Source: Microbacterium ulmi (GTDB lineage: Bacteria > Actinomycetota > Actinomycetes > Actinomycetales > Microbacteriaceae). From it: a stretch of DNA of 64,000 nucleotides. The DNA is taken from positions 2,528,551-2,592,550 of the forward strand of contig NZ_JAAOZF010000001.1 in the NCBI RefSeq assembly GCF_011759705.1. The letters are read 5' to 3'. The translations under genes and the position numbers were made by a program. Of the stretch, positions 34,532 to 43,102 are shown in pieces; positions within the stretch are counted from its first letter, which is position 1, and each line of letters starts with the position of its first letter. The notes beneath the pieces were generated by a model. The model was not told the origin of the DNA. It saw nothing but the letters and a program-made list of their open reading frames with translations, and did no database searches.

Positions 34532-35374
34532 ATGTCGAAGACGAACGATCACGAGAGGCTCATGGCCGCCGTACGAGACGGCGGGGGAGTCATGCGCACG
34601 CGCACGCTCGCAGCTTCGGGCTTCTCGAAGCACGAGCGGGCCGCCGCGGTGGCCGACGCGCGACTCGTGCGCGTCGGGAGAAGCTGGCTCGCCGTGCCCG
34701 GTGCCGACGGTCACGTCGTCGCGGCGGCTCGGGCCGGGGTCGTCGTGACGTGTGTCACGCAGGCGCGTCGGCTCGGGCTGTGGGTCCTCGACGACAGGAT
34801 CGCGCACGTCGGCGCGTCCCCGCACGGTCACCCGCGCACCGGCACCGCGCGGGTCCACTGGGGCGCTCCGCTGCTGCCGCGGCATCCCGACGCGCTCGTG
34901 GATCCCGTAGAGAACGTGCTCGGCTTCATCGCGGCGTGCCGGCCGCACGACGAGGCCCTCGCGGTGTGGGAGTCGGCCCTGAACAAGGGCCTCGTGACCC
35001 GGGAGGCGATGCGACGACTCGACCTCGCCCCGGCCGCGCGCGCAGTGAGCGATGAGGCGACGCCGTGGTCGGACTCGGGGCTCGAGAGCCGCGTCGTGCC
35101 GCGCCTGCGGTGGATGAGGCTGCCCATCGTGCCCCAGGCCTGGATCTGCGGCCGCAGAGTCGACTTCCTCATCGGCGATCGGCTCGTGCTGCAGGTCGAC
35201 GGCGGCACGCACGTCGGCACGCAGCGGGAACAGGACATCGCGCACGACGCTGAGCTGATGCTCATGGGATACCACGTCGTGCGGGTCGGATACGGGCAGG
35301 TCATCCACCGCTGGCACGAGGTGCAGGACACGATCATGCGCGCGGTCGCGCAGGGCCTCCACCGAGCGGCGTGA
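34532..35374 (+). CDS. DUF559 nuclease-like protein with AbiEi-type N-terminus
   Basis: A 280-residue protein of two parts. Residues about 5-65 form a winged helix of the AbiEi antitoxin type (LMAAVRDGGGVMRTRTLAASGFSKHERAAAV). Residues about 185-275 match the DUF559/Vsr-like endonuclease fold: RRVDFLIGDRLVLQVDGGTHVG, then REQDIAHDAELMLMGYHVVRVGY. The aspartates in VDF and QVDG and the following His are the likely metal site; the common E-x-D reads Q-V-D here. Function is unknown; such proteins are widespread in actinobacteria and are often called restriction- or TA-linked. Its edges are marked by two copies of a 62-bp palindrome. Confidence 0.8.
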   Translation: MSKTNDHERLMAAVRDGGGVMRTRTLAASGFSKHERAAAVADARLVRVGRSWLAVPGADGHVVAAARAGVVVTCVTQARRLGLWVLDDRIAHVGASPHGHPRTGTARVHWGAPLLPRHPDALVDPVENVLGFIAACRPHDEALAVWESALNKGLVTREAMRRLDLAPAARAVSDEATPWSDSGLESRVVPRLRWMRLPIVPQAWICGRRVDFLIGDRLVLQVDGGTHVGTQREQDIAHDAELMLMGYHVVRVGYGQVIHRWHEVQDTIMRAVAQGLHRAA

Positions 35375-35384
35375 CGTTCCCGGG

Positions 35385-35450
35385 CTCGGAGATCTGCCGG
35401 ACGGCGGATCCGGTCCGCGGCATCCGTCCGCAGCCGGGCAGATCTCCGAT
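35385..35450. repeat. 62-bp palindromic element, copy 2
   Basis: CGGAGATCTGCC (35387-35398) and GGCAGATCTCCG (35437-35448) are perfect 12-base arms with a 38-base centre. The element starts 12 bases after the DUF559 stop and ends 33 bases before the udk promoter hexamer. It matches copy 1 in length and ends. It could also end the DUF559 transcript. Confidence 0.75.
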
Positions 35451-35481
35451 TCTCGATCGGATCGGCCGCTCGCGCGAACCG

Positions 35482-35487
35482 TAGGCT
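35482..35487 (+). promoter_or_regulatory. -10 element of the uridine kinase-truB operon
   Basis: TAGGCT, six bases before the ATG at 35494, without a Shine-Dalgarno. It would start a leaderless mRNA that runs through truB and the next small membrane gene, whose starts overlap the preceding stops. Confidence 0.6.
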
Positions 35488-35493
35488 GGAACC

Positions 35494-36180
35494 ATGCGCC
35501 TGCCCACGACTCCCGTCACGACGCTCCTGCGCGAGCTGCGAGCCGAGATCCGGCAGCACTATCGGGGCGGCCGCATCATCGTCGCGGTCGACGGCAGGGA
35601 CGGCGCCGGCAAGTCGACGTTCGCCGAGACGCTCGCGCAGGTGCTCGCCGAGGACGGGTCGGCGGTCTTCCACGCCGGCATCGACGGCTTCCACCGTCCG
35701 CGCGCCGAGCGGTACGCGCGCGGTCGCACCAGCCCTGAGGGGTTCTACCGCGACTCGTACGACTATGCGACGTTCCGGCGCGTCCTGATCGACCCCTTCC
35801 GCGAGGGATACCAGACCGCCGCCACGACGGGCTTCCAGCTCGCCGCGTTCGACGTCGAGCGCGACACCCCCGTCGAGTCCCGCTGGGTGACGGCGCCCGA
35901 GGATGCCGTCCTCGTCGTCGAGGGGATCTTCCTGCACCGCCCGGAGCTTCGCGGGCTGTGGAACTGGTCGCTGTGGCTCGACGTCCCGATCGACGTCGCC
36001 TTCCTCCGGATGGCGGCCCGCGACGGGGGCGATCCGGACTTCCTGGCCGAGTCCAACGCCCGGTACCGCGTCGGCTTCGACCTCTACGAGCGCGAGGCGA
36101 AGCCGCGGGTCGCGGCATCCGCCATCGTCGACAACACCGACCCCGCGCACCCTGCCCGCGTCTTCCAGGATTTCTGCTGA
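35494..36180 (+). CDS. Uridine kinase-like P-loop protein
   Basis: Nucleoside kinase of the uridine kinase/phosphoribulokinase family, 228 residues. The Walker A motif is DGRDGAGKSTFAETL near 33-47. HAGIDGFHRPRAERYARGRTSPEGFYRDSYDY is the acceptor-binding region typical of the group, and VLVVEGIFLHRPELRGLWN follows Walker B. It likely phosphorylates uridine or a similar nucleoside, though assignment within the family is not certain. Its stop overlaps the truB start, and a leaderless promoter stands before it. Confidence 0.85.
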   Translation: MRLPTTPVTTLLRELRAEIRQHYRGGRIIVAVDGRDGAGKSTFAETLAQVLAEDGSAVFHAGIDGFHRPRAERYARGRTSPEGFYRDSYDYATFRRVLIDPFREGYQTAATTGFQLAAFDVERDTPVESRWVTAPEDAVLVVEGIFLHRPELRGLWNWSLWLDVPIDVAFLRMAARDGGDPDFLAESNARYRVGFDLYEREAKPRVAASAIVDNTDPAHPARVFQDFC

Positions 36181-37073
36181 TGGCAGGCGTCGCACCCGCG
36201 GTGCTCCTCGTGGACAAGCCCGGCGGAATGACGAGCCACGACGTCGTCGCCCGCGCGCGCCGCGCGTTCGGAACGCGGAAGATCGGCCACGCCGGCACGC
36301 TCGACCCCATGGCGACGGGTCTGCTGGTGCTCGGCGTCGAGGGCGCGACGCGTCTGCTGACCTTCATCGTGGGCCTCGACAAGACGTACGAGGCCACGAT
36401 CCGCCTCGGCGTCGCGACGGACTCGGACGACGCCGACGGGCAGGTGACGCGGCAGACGGATGCCTCGTCCCTCGCCTCCGACGCGATCGAGACCGCGCTG
36501 CAGCCCCTGCGGGGCCGGATCTCGCAGGTTCCGAGCAGCGTGTCGGCGATCAAGGTCGGCGGCAGGAGGGCGTACGACCTGGCGAGGGCGGGCGAGGAGG
36601 TCGAGCTCGCGGCCCGCGAGGTCGAGGTCACGCGCCTCGACGTCGTCGCCCAGCGCCGAGACGGGCCGACGATCGACCTCGACGTCGTCGTGGACTGCTC
36701 GAGCGGCACCTACATCCGGGCCCTCGCGCGCGACCTCGGCGCGGCCCTCGGCGTCGGCGGGCACCTCACGGCGCTGCGCCGCACACGCATCGGGCCGTTC
36801 GTCGTCGAGGACGCGGGGACCGTCGACGCGCTCGACGCGGCACGAGGCCTCGACCCCGCCGCAGCGGCCTCGGCCGTCCTCGGCCGGTTCGAGGTCACGG
36901 CCGACGAGGCGCGCGACCTCCGCCACGGCAAGCGCCTCGCCGGGGCGGCCGTGCGCCTCCCGTCGCATCCGGCGGCGGCGATCGGCCCCGACGGCGTGCT
37001 CGTGGGGATCGTCGAGAAGCGCGGCGCCGACGTCAAGAGCGCCATGAACATGCCCGCGGAGGCATCCCGATGA
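36180..37073 (+). CDS. truB: tRNA pseudouridine(55) synthase TruB
   Basis: Makes pseudouridine 55 in the T-loop of tRNAs. It has 297 residues. The catalytic Asp is D42 in KIGHAGTLDPMATGLLVLG, and KTYEATIRLG, YIRALARDLG and VPSSVSAIKVGG are other family motifs. A PUA-like C-terminal region ends the chain. The ATG shares its A with the stop of the kinase gene (TGATG), and its own stop overlaps the next start (ATGA), so translation is coupled. Moderately separated from rbfA by three inserted genes. Confidence 0.96.
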   Translation: MAGVAPAVLLVDKPGGMTSHDVVARARRAFGTRKIGHAGTLDPMATGLLVLGVEGATRLLTFIVGLDKTYEATIRLGVATDSDDADGQVTRQTDASSLASDAIETALQPLRGRISQVPSSVSAIKVGGRRAYDLARAGEEVELAAREVEVTRLDVVAQRRDGPTIDLDVVVDCSSGTYIRALARDLGAALGVGGHLTALRRTRIGPFVVEDAGTVDALDAARGLDPAAAASAVLGRFEVTADEARDLRHGKRLAGAAVRLPSHPAAAIGPDGVLVGIVEKRGADVKSAMNMPAEASR

Positions 37074-37438
37074 TCCTGTGGTTCACGATCGCCCAGGTCG
37101 TGATCGCCGTCGCCGCCGGGCTGCTGGCCCTCGTGCTCGGCCTCGCGGGTCGTCGGCCCAGCGACCTGACGGTCGGATCGCTCGCGCTCGTCGAGGTGCT
37201 GCTCGTCGTCCAGATCGTCGTCGCGATCGTCGCCCCGCTGGCGGGCAACCCTCCGACGGGGTCGATCCTCGAGTTCTGGGTGTATCTCGTCTCGGCGGCG
37301 CTGCTGCCCCCGGCGGCCGTCGTGTGGGCGCTGCTCGAGCGCAGCCGATGGAGCACCGTCGTCATGGGCGTGGGCGCGCTCGCCGTCGCCGTCATGGTCT
37401 GGCGCATGCAGGTGATCTGGACGATCCAGGTCGCCTGA
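37070..37438 (+). CDS. Small membrane protein after truB
   Basis: A 122-residue hydrophobic protein with four predicted membrane helices: residues 3-25, 38-60, 70-90 and 97-115. I recognise no named family. It begins within the truB stop codon and is thus in the same operon. Similar unnamed proteins follow truB in related actinobacteria, but no role can be read from the sequence. Confidence 0.75.
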   Translation: MILWFTIAQVVIAVAAGLLALVLGLAGRRPSDLTVGSLALVEVLLVVQIVVAIVAPLAGNPPTGSILEFWVYLVSAALLPPAAVVWALLERSRWSTVVMGVGALAVAVMVWRMQVIWTIQVA

Positions 37439-37482
37439 CGACCGCCGGGGGGCGGCATCCGGCGCCGTAGGATTGTTGCGAG

Positions 37483-37938
37483 ATGTCCTCTACACAATCC
37501 CGTCCCCGCCGGATGACCGGCATCGGCCGCGTCCTCGTCATCGTCTACGCCATCCTCGCGCTCGGCGCGACGGGGCGGTCGTTCGTGCAGATCGTCGAGC
37601 GATTCGACCACGCGCCGCTCGCCTTCACACTCTCCGCCGTGTCGGCGGTCGTCTACATCATCGCGACGCTCGCGCTCGTCTTCGCCGGCTCACGCGCGTG
37701 GTACCGGATCGCCTGGATCACGATCAGCTTCGAGCTCGTCGGCGTGCTCACGATCGGCACGCTGAGCCTCATCCGGCCCGAGCTGTTCCCCGAGGCGACC
37801 GTGTGGTCGTTCTTCGGCATCGGCTACGTCTTCATCCCGCTCGTGCTGCCCTTCCTCGGCCTCTGGTGGCTCGTCACGCACCCGCCGACCTCCACGACCT
37901 CGTCGGAGGACGCCGCCGCACGCACGGTGGCGCAATGA
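37483..37938 (+). CDS. Membrane protein before ribF
   Basis: A 151-residue protein with four membrane helices starting near residue 13 (GIGRVLVIVYAILALGATGRS) and the internal FEAT-like text RPELFPEATVWSFFGIGYVFIPLVLP. It resembles a conserved actinobacterial family of unknown function. A TAGGAT hexamer stands nine bases before the ATG. The stop overlaps the ribF start (ATGA), so the two are coupled. Confidence 0.78.
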   Translation: MSSTQSRPRRMTGIGRVLVIVYAILALGATGRSFVQIVERFDHAPLAFTLSAVSAVVYIIATLALVFAGSRAWYRIAWITISFELVGVLTIGTLSLIRPELFPEATVWSFFGIGYVFIPLVLPFLGLWWLVTHPPTSTTSSEDAAARTVAQ

Positions 37939-38891
37939 TCGTCTTCCGCGACCCCGCGGACGTGCCCGCCGACTTCGGTCCGTCGGTCGTCGCGATCGGC
38001 AAGTTCGACGGCGTCCACGCGGGCCATCGCGTCCTGCTCGAGCGCGCGCGGGTGGATGCCGCGGCCGGCGCGAAGGTCGTCGCCGTCACGTTCGACCGCA
38101 ACCCGCTCGCGCTGCTGCGCCCGGAGCTGTGCCCTGCGAGCCTCATCGGAGCGACGCAGAAGATCCAGCTGCTGGCCGAGACGGGCATCGACGCGACACT
38201 CCTGCTGCGCTTCGACGAGGCGCTCGCGAGCCTCACGCCGCGCGAGTTCGTCGAGCGCATCCTGGTCGCGGCGCTCGGCGCCCGGACGGTCCTCGTCGGC
38301 GGCGACTTCCGCTTCGGCCGCGGCGGCTCGGGCAACCCGGACGTGCTGCGCGAACTGGGCGACGAGCTCGGCTTCCGCGTCGACGTCGTCGACGACGTGC
38401 GCTCGATCGACGCCGACCGGCGCGTGTCGTCGACGTGGATCCGCGAGCTCCTCGGCGAGGGCGACGTCGCCACGGCGGGCAAGCTCCTCGGGCGCGCGCA
38501 CTCGGTGTGGGGCGAGGTCGTGCACGGCCTCCGACGTGGCCGCGAGCTGGGCTTCCCGACAGCCAACCTCTCGACGGAGCTCGAGGGCTTCATCCCCGCC
38601 GACGGCGTGTACGCGGGCTGGCTCATCGACGAGGGATCGTCCGACGGGCTGCGGCCCGGCATCCGGTACCCCGCGGCCATCAGCGTCGGCACGAACCCGA
38701 CCTTCGACGACGTGGAGCAGCGCCAGGTCGAGGCATACGTGCTCGACGAGACGGATCTCGACCTGTACGGGCACCGCGTCGAGGTGCAGTTCGTCGCGCG
38801 CGTGCGCGGGATGGTCGCGTTCGAGGGCGTCGACGCGCTCGTCGGCCAGATGGAGCGCGACGTCGCGCAGGTGCGTAGTCTCTTGCCATGA
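37935..38891 (+). CDS. ribF: Bifunctional riboflavin kinase/FAD synthetase
   Basis: Makes FMN and FAD from riboflavin, 318 residues. The N-terminal FMN adenylyltransferase domain has AIGKFDGVHAGHRVLL and FDEALASLTPREFVERIL, with GGDFRFGRGGSGN near 120. The C-terminal riboflavin kinase domain begins with GRAHSVWGEVVHGLRRGRELGFPTANL and ends YGHRVEVQFVARVRGM. It overlaps the upstream membrane gene and carries an internal promoter hexamer near its end for the next gene. Confidence 0.96.
   Translation: MIVFRDPADVPADFGPSVVAIGKFDGVHAGHRVLLERARVDAAAGAKVVAVTFDRNPLALLRPELCPASLIGATQKIQLLAETGIDATLLLRFDEALASLTPREFVERILVAALGARTVLVGGDFRFGRGGSGNPDVLRELGDELGFRVDVVDDVRSIDADRRVSSTWIRELLGEGDVATAGKLLGRAHSVWGEVVHGLRRGRELGFPTANLSTELEGFIPADGVYAGWLIDEGSSDGLRPGIRYPAAISVGTNPTFDDVEQRQVEAYVLDETDLDLYGHRVEVQFVARVRGMVAFEGVDALVGQMERDVAQVRSLLP
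38876..38881 (+). promoter_or_regulatory. -10 element inside the ribF 3' end
   Basis: TAGTCT, six bases before the ATG at 38888, lies within the last codons of ribF. It fits the leaderless pattern and would allow the following membrane gene to be expressed apart from ribF. Confidence 0.5.
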
Positions 38892-39628
38892 TGACCGGCC
38901 TGCCCTTGCATCGCCGCGTCACGGCGCTGCGGCGGGCGCTCGTCGCCGTCATCGTCGTCTCGTTCGGACTCGCGGCCGTGCTCGGCATCGTCGTCCTGCT
39001 CGGCGCGGAGCTCGGCGTGCTGGCGGGAAGGGTGCTCGGCACGACGTCGGTCGTGGGCTCGTTCAGCATCGCCGTGCTGTGCTGTGCGGCGCTCCTGGGC
39101 AGGCGCGGACAGTCCGTTGGTCTCGCGGGCGTCGTCGTCTCGGTGCTGACGGCGGCCCTCGTCGTGTGGGTCATCTGGGATGAGGCCCTCCGCTCGGCCG
39201 CGTGGGATCCCGTCTTCCGCGTCATGTGGACCGGCGTCGCGGCGAGCGCGGCGTTCGCGCTCGCGTCGCTGCTGCTGCTTCTCGGGGACCGGCGGCGCGG
39301 CACCGTGCGCATCGGCCTGGCCACGACGCTCGCGCTCATCGCGATCCTCCTGGGGCTCACGATCTGGGCGATCTGGGCTCGCTCCATCGAGTGGCAGATC
39401 TTCCAGCGGGTCTACGGCATCGTGGCGATCCTCACCGCGCTGGGCGCCGTCGTCGTGCCCGTGCTGTCGCTCCTGCTGCCCGACGGGCGCCCCGGCGGCG
39501 GACTGAGCCGGGAGCTCGCCGCGCGACTTGCGGCGGAGGCCTCCCGTCGCGGCATGACGGTGGAGGAGCTCGTCGCGCCCGTCCTGGCCGACGCCACCGT
39601 CGCCGCGCCGCCCGAGCCCGTTCCGTAG
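38888..39628 (+). CDS. Membrane protein after ribF
   Basis: A 246-residue protein with about six membrane helices between residues 18 and 197, then a soluble tail of about 45 residues (SRELAARLAAEASRRGMTVEELVAPVLAD) that looks like a short ribbon-helix or dimerisation segment. No named family is recognised. Two ATG codons stand at 38888 and 38891; the first overlaps the ribF stop. Confidence 0.72.
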   Translation: MMTGLPLHRRVTALRRALVAVIVVSFGLAAVLGIVVLLGAELGVLAGRVLGTTSVVGSFSIAVLCCAALLGRRGQSVGLAGVVVSVLTAALVVWVIWDEALRSAAWDPVFRVMWTGVAASAAFALASLLLLLGDRRRGTVRIGLATTLALIAILLGLTIWAIWARSIEWQIFQRVYGIVAILTALGAVVVPVLSLLLPDGRPGGGLSRELAARLAAEASRRGMTVEELVAPVLADATVAAPPEPVP

Positions 39629-39648
39629 ATCGCGCGCGCGGCCCGTCC

Positions 39649-39654
39649 TACGAT
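39649..39654 (+). promoter_or_regulatory. -10 element of the deoC-aldehyde dehydrogenase operon
   Basis: TACGAT, six bases before the deoC ATG at 39661. The GGAG just before the ATG is too close to act as a normal Shine-Dalgarno, so a leaderless start is likelier. Confidence 0.5.
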
Positions 39655-39660
39655 CGGAGC

Positions 39661-40668
39661 ATGACCTCCACGCAACTCACGAGGCTGCAGGACAGAGCCG
39701 TCCAGCTCCTCGGAGGCGAGCCGGACGACACGACGCTGCGCCGGTACCTCCACGGGCTCTCCGGCGTCGACGCGACGGGGCTCGAGCAGCGCGCCGCCGA
39801 TCTGGGCACGCGCTCGATCAAGACGACGTCGAAGGCGTGGGCGCTCGAGCGGATCGTCGGGCTCATCGACCTCACGACCCTCGAGGGCGCAGACACGCCG
39901 GGAAAGGTGCGCTCGCTCGTCGCGAAGGCGCTGAACCCGGATGCCGCGGACCCCACGTGTCCGCGCGTCGCGGCGGTCTGCGTCTACGGCGACATGGTGC
40001 CGCACGCGATCGAGGCGCTCGGCGCAGCGCACGGCGACCCCGACGAAGGCGGCGTGAGCGTCGCCGCCGTCGCGACGGCGTTCCCCAGCGGACGTGCGTC
40101 GCTCGACGTCAAGCTCGCCGACACGTCGCAGGCGGTCGCCGACGGAGCGGACGAGATCGACATGGTGATCGACCGCGGCGCCTTCCTCGCCGGTCGATAC
40201 GGCCTGGTCTTCGATCAGATCGCCCGGGTCAAGCGGGCGTGCGTCCGGTCCGACGGCACGTCCGCGGCGCTGAAGGTCATCCTCGAGACGGGCGAGCTCG
40301 CGACGTACGACAACATCAAGCGCGCGTCCTGGCTCGCGATCCTCGCCGGCGCCGACTTCATCAAGACGTCGACGGGCAAGGTGCAGCCTGCGGCGACGCT
40401 GCCGACGACCCTGCTCATGCTCGAAGTCGTGCGCGACTGGCACCGCGCGACCGGCGAGAGGATCGGCGTGAAGCCCGCGGGCGGCATCCGCACGTCGAAG
40501 GACGCGATCAGGTACCTCGTGACGGTCGCCGAGATCGCGGGGGAGGAGTGGCTGCAGCCGCACCTTTTCCGCTTCGGCGCGTCGAGCCTGCTCAACGACG
40601 TGCTGCGACAGCGCACGCGACTTCAGACGGGCCACTACACGGGCGCCGACTACGTGACGATCGACTGA
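39661..40668 (+). CDS. deoC: Deoxyribose-phosphate aldolase (long form)
   Basis: Aldolase splitting 2-deoxyribose-5-phosphate into glyceraldehyde-3-phosphate and acetaldehyde. At 335 residues it is the long form. The Schiff-base lysine is in DFIKTSTGKVQPAATL and the second lysine in IGVKPAGGIRTSKDA. It is followed by an aldehyde dehydrogenase and a short relative, which could dispose of the acetaldehyde. A second, short deoC lies 2.4 kb away on the other strand. Confidence 0.95.
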   Translation: MTSTQLTRLQDRAVQLLGGEPDDTTLRRYLHGLSGVDATGLEQRAADLGTRSIKTTSKAWALERIVGLIDLTTLEGADTPGKVRSLVAKALNPDAADPTCPRVAAVCVYGDMVPHAIEALGAAHGDPDEGGVSVAAVATAFPSGRASLDVKLADTSQAVADGADEIDMVIDRGAFLAGRYGLVFDQIARVKRACVRSDGTSAALKVILETGELATYDNIKRASWLAILAGADFIKTSTGKVQPAATLPTTLLMLEVVRDWHRATGERIGVKPAGGIRTSKDAIRYLVTVAEIAGEEWLQPHLFRFGASSLLNDVLRQRTRLQTGHYTGADYVTID

Positions 40669-40687
40669 TCCGGACCGGGAGCAATCC

Positions 40688-42130
40688 ATGACTTTCCTCG
40701 AGTACGCGCCCGCCCCCGAGTCGCGGTCGGTCCTGACGCTGAGAGACGAGTACGGCCTGTTCATCGACGGCGACTTCCGCCCGGGCACGGGCGAGGCCTT
40801 CGCGACGATCTCGCCCGCCGACGAGTCGCACATCGCGACCGTCGCGTCGGCCTCGCCGGCGGATGTCGACGCCGCCGTGGCGGCGGCGCGGCGCGCGTAC
40901 GAGAAGACGTGGTCGAAGCTGAGCGGTCGAGACCGCGGCAAGTATCTGTTCCGCATCGCACGGCTCGTCCAGGAGCGCTCTCGCGAGCTCGCGGTCGCCG
41001 AGAGCCTCGACAACGGCAAGCCCATCAAGGAGAGCCGCGACGTCGACGTGCCTCTGGTGGCCGCGTGGTTCTTCTACTACGCGGGCTGGGCCGACAAGCT
41101 CGACCACGCGGGCCTCGGGCCGAACCCACGCGCGCTCGGCGTCGCCGGCCAGGTCATCCCGTGGAACTTCCCGCTGCTCATGCTCGCGTGGAAGATCGCA
41201 CCGGCGCTCGCGGCGGGCAACACGGTCGTGCTCAAGCCCGCCGAGACGACCCCGCTCACGGCCCTCCTGTTCGCCGAGATCCTGCAGCAGGCGGGCCTCC
41301 CGGCCGGCGTCGTCAACATCGTGACGGGTGCAGGGGCGACGGGCGCGGCCCTCGTGCGGCATCCGGATGTCGACAAGGTGGCGTTCACGGGCTCGACGGC
41401 GGTCGGCCGCGAGATCGCGAAGGCCGTCGCGGGCACCGGCAAGAAGGTGACGCTCGAGCTCGGCGGCAAGGCGGCCAACATCATCTTCGACGACGCCCCC
41501 ATCGACCAGGCGGTCGACGGCATCGTGACGGGCATCTTCTTCAACCAGGGACAGGTGTGCTGCGCCGGCAGCCGGCTCGTCGTGCAGGAGTCGGTGCACG
41601 ACGAGGTCGTCGAGCGGCTGAAGGCGCGTCTGTCGACGCTGCGGCTGGGCGATCCGCTCGACAAGAACACCGACATCGGGGCGATCAACTCGCTCGAGCA
41701 GCTGAAGCGCGTGCGCGAGCTCAGCCGCATCGGCGAGGAGGAGGGCGCGGAGCGCTGGACGGCGGACTGCGTCATCCCCGACAAGGGCTTCTGGTTCGCC
41801 CCGACGATCTTCACGAACGTGCAGTCGAGCCACCGTATCGCGCGCGACGAGATCTTCGGGCCCGTCCTGTCGGTGCTGACGTTCCGCACCCCAGAGGAGG
41901 CGATCGCGAAGGCGAACAACACGCCGTACGGGCTCTCCGCGGGCATCTGGACCGAGAAGGGCAGCCGCATCCTCGCCGTTGCCGACCGGCTGCGCGCCGG
42001 GGTCGTCTGGGCGAACACGTTCAACCGATTCGACCCGTCGAGCCCGTTCGGCGGCTACAAGGAGTCGGGCTACGGACGCGAGGGCGGCCGCCACGGCCTG
42101 CTCGCCTACCTCGAAGGAGGCGCGAAGTGA
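40688..42130 (+). CDS. NAD(P)-dependent aldehyde dehydrogenase
   Basis: Full aldehyde dehydrogenase of 480 residues. The coenzyme domain has IPWNFPLLML, KPAETTPLTAL and FTGSTAVGREIA. The general-base Glu is in VTLELGGKAANII and the nucleophile is the second or first Cys of NQGQVCCAGSRL. FGPVLSVLTF and NTPYGLSAGIWT end the catalytic domain. GGGAGC precedes the ATG. Located 19 bases after deoC, it likely oxidises acetaldehyde released from deoxyribose. The next gene overlaps its stop. Confidence 0.95.
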   Translation: MTFLEYAPAPESRSVLTLRDEYGLFIDGDFRPGTGEAFATISPADESHIATVASASPADVDAAVAAARRAYEKTWSKLSGRDRGKYLFRIARLVQERSRELAVAESLDNGKPIKESRDVDVPLVAAWFFYYAGWADKLDHAGLGPNPRALGVAGQVIPWNFPLLMLAWKIAPALAAGNTVVLKPAETTPLTALLFAEILQQAGLPAGVVNIVTGAGATGAALVRHPDVDKVAFTGSTAVGREIAKAVAGTGKKVTLELGGKAANIIFDDAPIDQAVDGIVTGIFFNQGQVCCAGSRLVVQESVHDEVVERLKARLSTLRLGDPLDKNTDIGAINSLEQLKRVRELSRIGEEEGAERWTADCVIPDKGFWFAPTIFTNVQSSHRIARDEIFGPVLSVLTFRTPEEAIAKANNTPYGLSAGIWTEKGSRILAVADRLRAGVVWANTFNRFDPSSPFGGYKESGYGREGGRHGLLAYLEGGAK

Positions 42131-42990
42131 GCGGACGACTTGCGGTGCCGAAGACGTACAAGCTCTACATCGGAGGAAGGTTCCCGCGGTCCGAGTCCGG
42201 GCGCACATACGAGATCGTCTCGGCGGACGGCGAGTTCCTCGCGAACGCGGCGCTCGCGTCGCGCAAGGACGCGAGGGATGCCGTGGCCGCCGCGGAGTCC
42301 GCCCTCGAGGGATGGTCGGGTGCCACCGCGTACAACCGCGGCCAGGTGCTGTACCGCGTCGCGGAGATCCTCGAGGGGCGCCGCGCGCAGTTCGCGGACG
42401 AGATCTCGCGCCAGACCGGGGCCTCGGCATCCGTCGCGGGCGCGGAGGTCGACGAGGCGATCGACCGCTGGGTCTGGTACGCGGGGTGGTGCGACAAGTT
42501 CGGGCAGGTCGCGGGCAACGGCAACCCCGTCGCGGGGCCGTACTTCAACATCTCGGTGCCCGAGCCGACGGGGGTCGTCGGCATCGTCGCGCCCCAGGAC
42601 TCGGCGCTCGTGGGCCTCGTCTCGTCGATCGCGCCCGCGCTCGTGACCGGCAACGGCGTCGTCGTCGTCGCGTCTCAGGCGTATCCCCTGTGCGCCGTCA
42701 GCCTCGCCGAGGTGCTCGCCACCTCCGACGTGCCGCCCGGCGTCGTCAACGTTCTCACGGGATCACCGGCGGAGATCGCGCCGTGGCTCGCGTCGCACCC
42801 CGACGTGCATGCGCTCGACCTCGTCGGCGCGGGTGGGATCGACTGGGTCTCGCTCCAGATCGCGGCGGCCGAGACGCTCACCCGCGTCCTCCCGCCCGAG
42901 CAGGGTCCGGATGCCGCGGCTCCGAGCATCCGCCGCATCGCGGCCTTCACCGAGGTGAAGACCGTCTGGCATCCCAAGAGCCTGCTCTGA
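42127..42990 (+). CDS. Short aldehyde-dehydrogenase-like protein without active site
   Basis: A 287-residue protein that matches the N-terminal coenzyme domain of aldehyde dehydrogenases (YKLYIGGRFPRSESGRTYEIVSADG, then GVVGIVAPQDSALVGLVSSIAPALVTGN, VPPGVVNVLTGSPAEIAPWLASHPDV). It ends near where the catalytic domain would begin: ELGGK reads LVGAGG and no nucleophile Cys motif is present. The reading frame is clean, with a proper start (GTG overlapping the previous stop), so it is not a broken gene. It probably works with the full-length enzyme as a partner subunit. Its tail IRRIAAFTEVKTVWHP resembles the C-terminal strand of the family. Confidence 0.82.
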   Translation: MSGRLAVPKTYKLYIGGRFPRSESGRTYEIVSADGEFLANAALASRKDARDAVAAAESALEGWSGATAYNRGQVLYRVAEILEGRRAQFADEISRQTGASASVAGAEVDEAIDRWVWYAGWCDKFGQVAGNGNPVAGPYFNISVPEPTGVVGIVAPQDSALVGLVSSIAPALVTGNGVVVVASQAYPLCAVSLAEVLATSDVPPGVVNVLTGSPAEIAPWLASHPDVHALDLVGAGGIDWVSLQIAAAETLTRVLPPEQGPDAAAPSIRRIAAFTEVKTVWHPKSLL

Positions 42991-43102
42991 GGCGCGCCGC
43001 GAGAACCGTCTCTACGCCCGCGGAGCGAGCGTGCACATCTGATCAGGAAGACACCGCGTCGGAGGCTCTCGTCGGCTGATCGTCCGGCACGCAGGCGGGG
43101 GC

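Noticed and set aside
34532-35374. Complete type IV toxin-antitoxin system
   Set aside because: Only the AbiEi-like antitoxin-type helix is present as a domain; no AbiEii toxin gene adjoins it.
42127-42990. Pseudogene of aldehyde dehydrogenase
   Set aside because: Start and stop are clean, codon use is normal and the start is coupled to the gene before; loss of the active site looks settled rather than recent.
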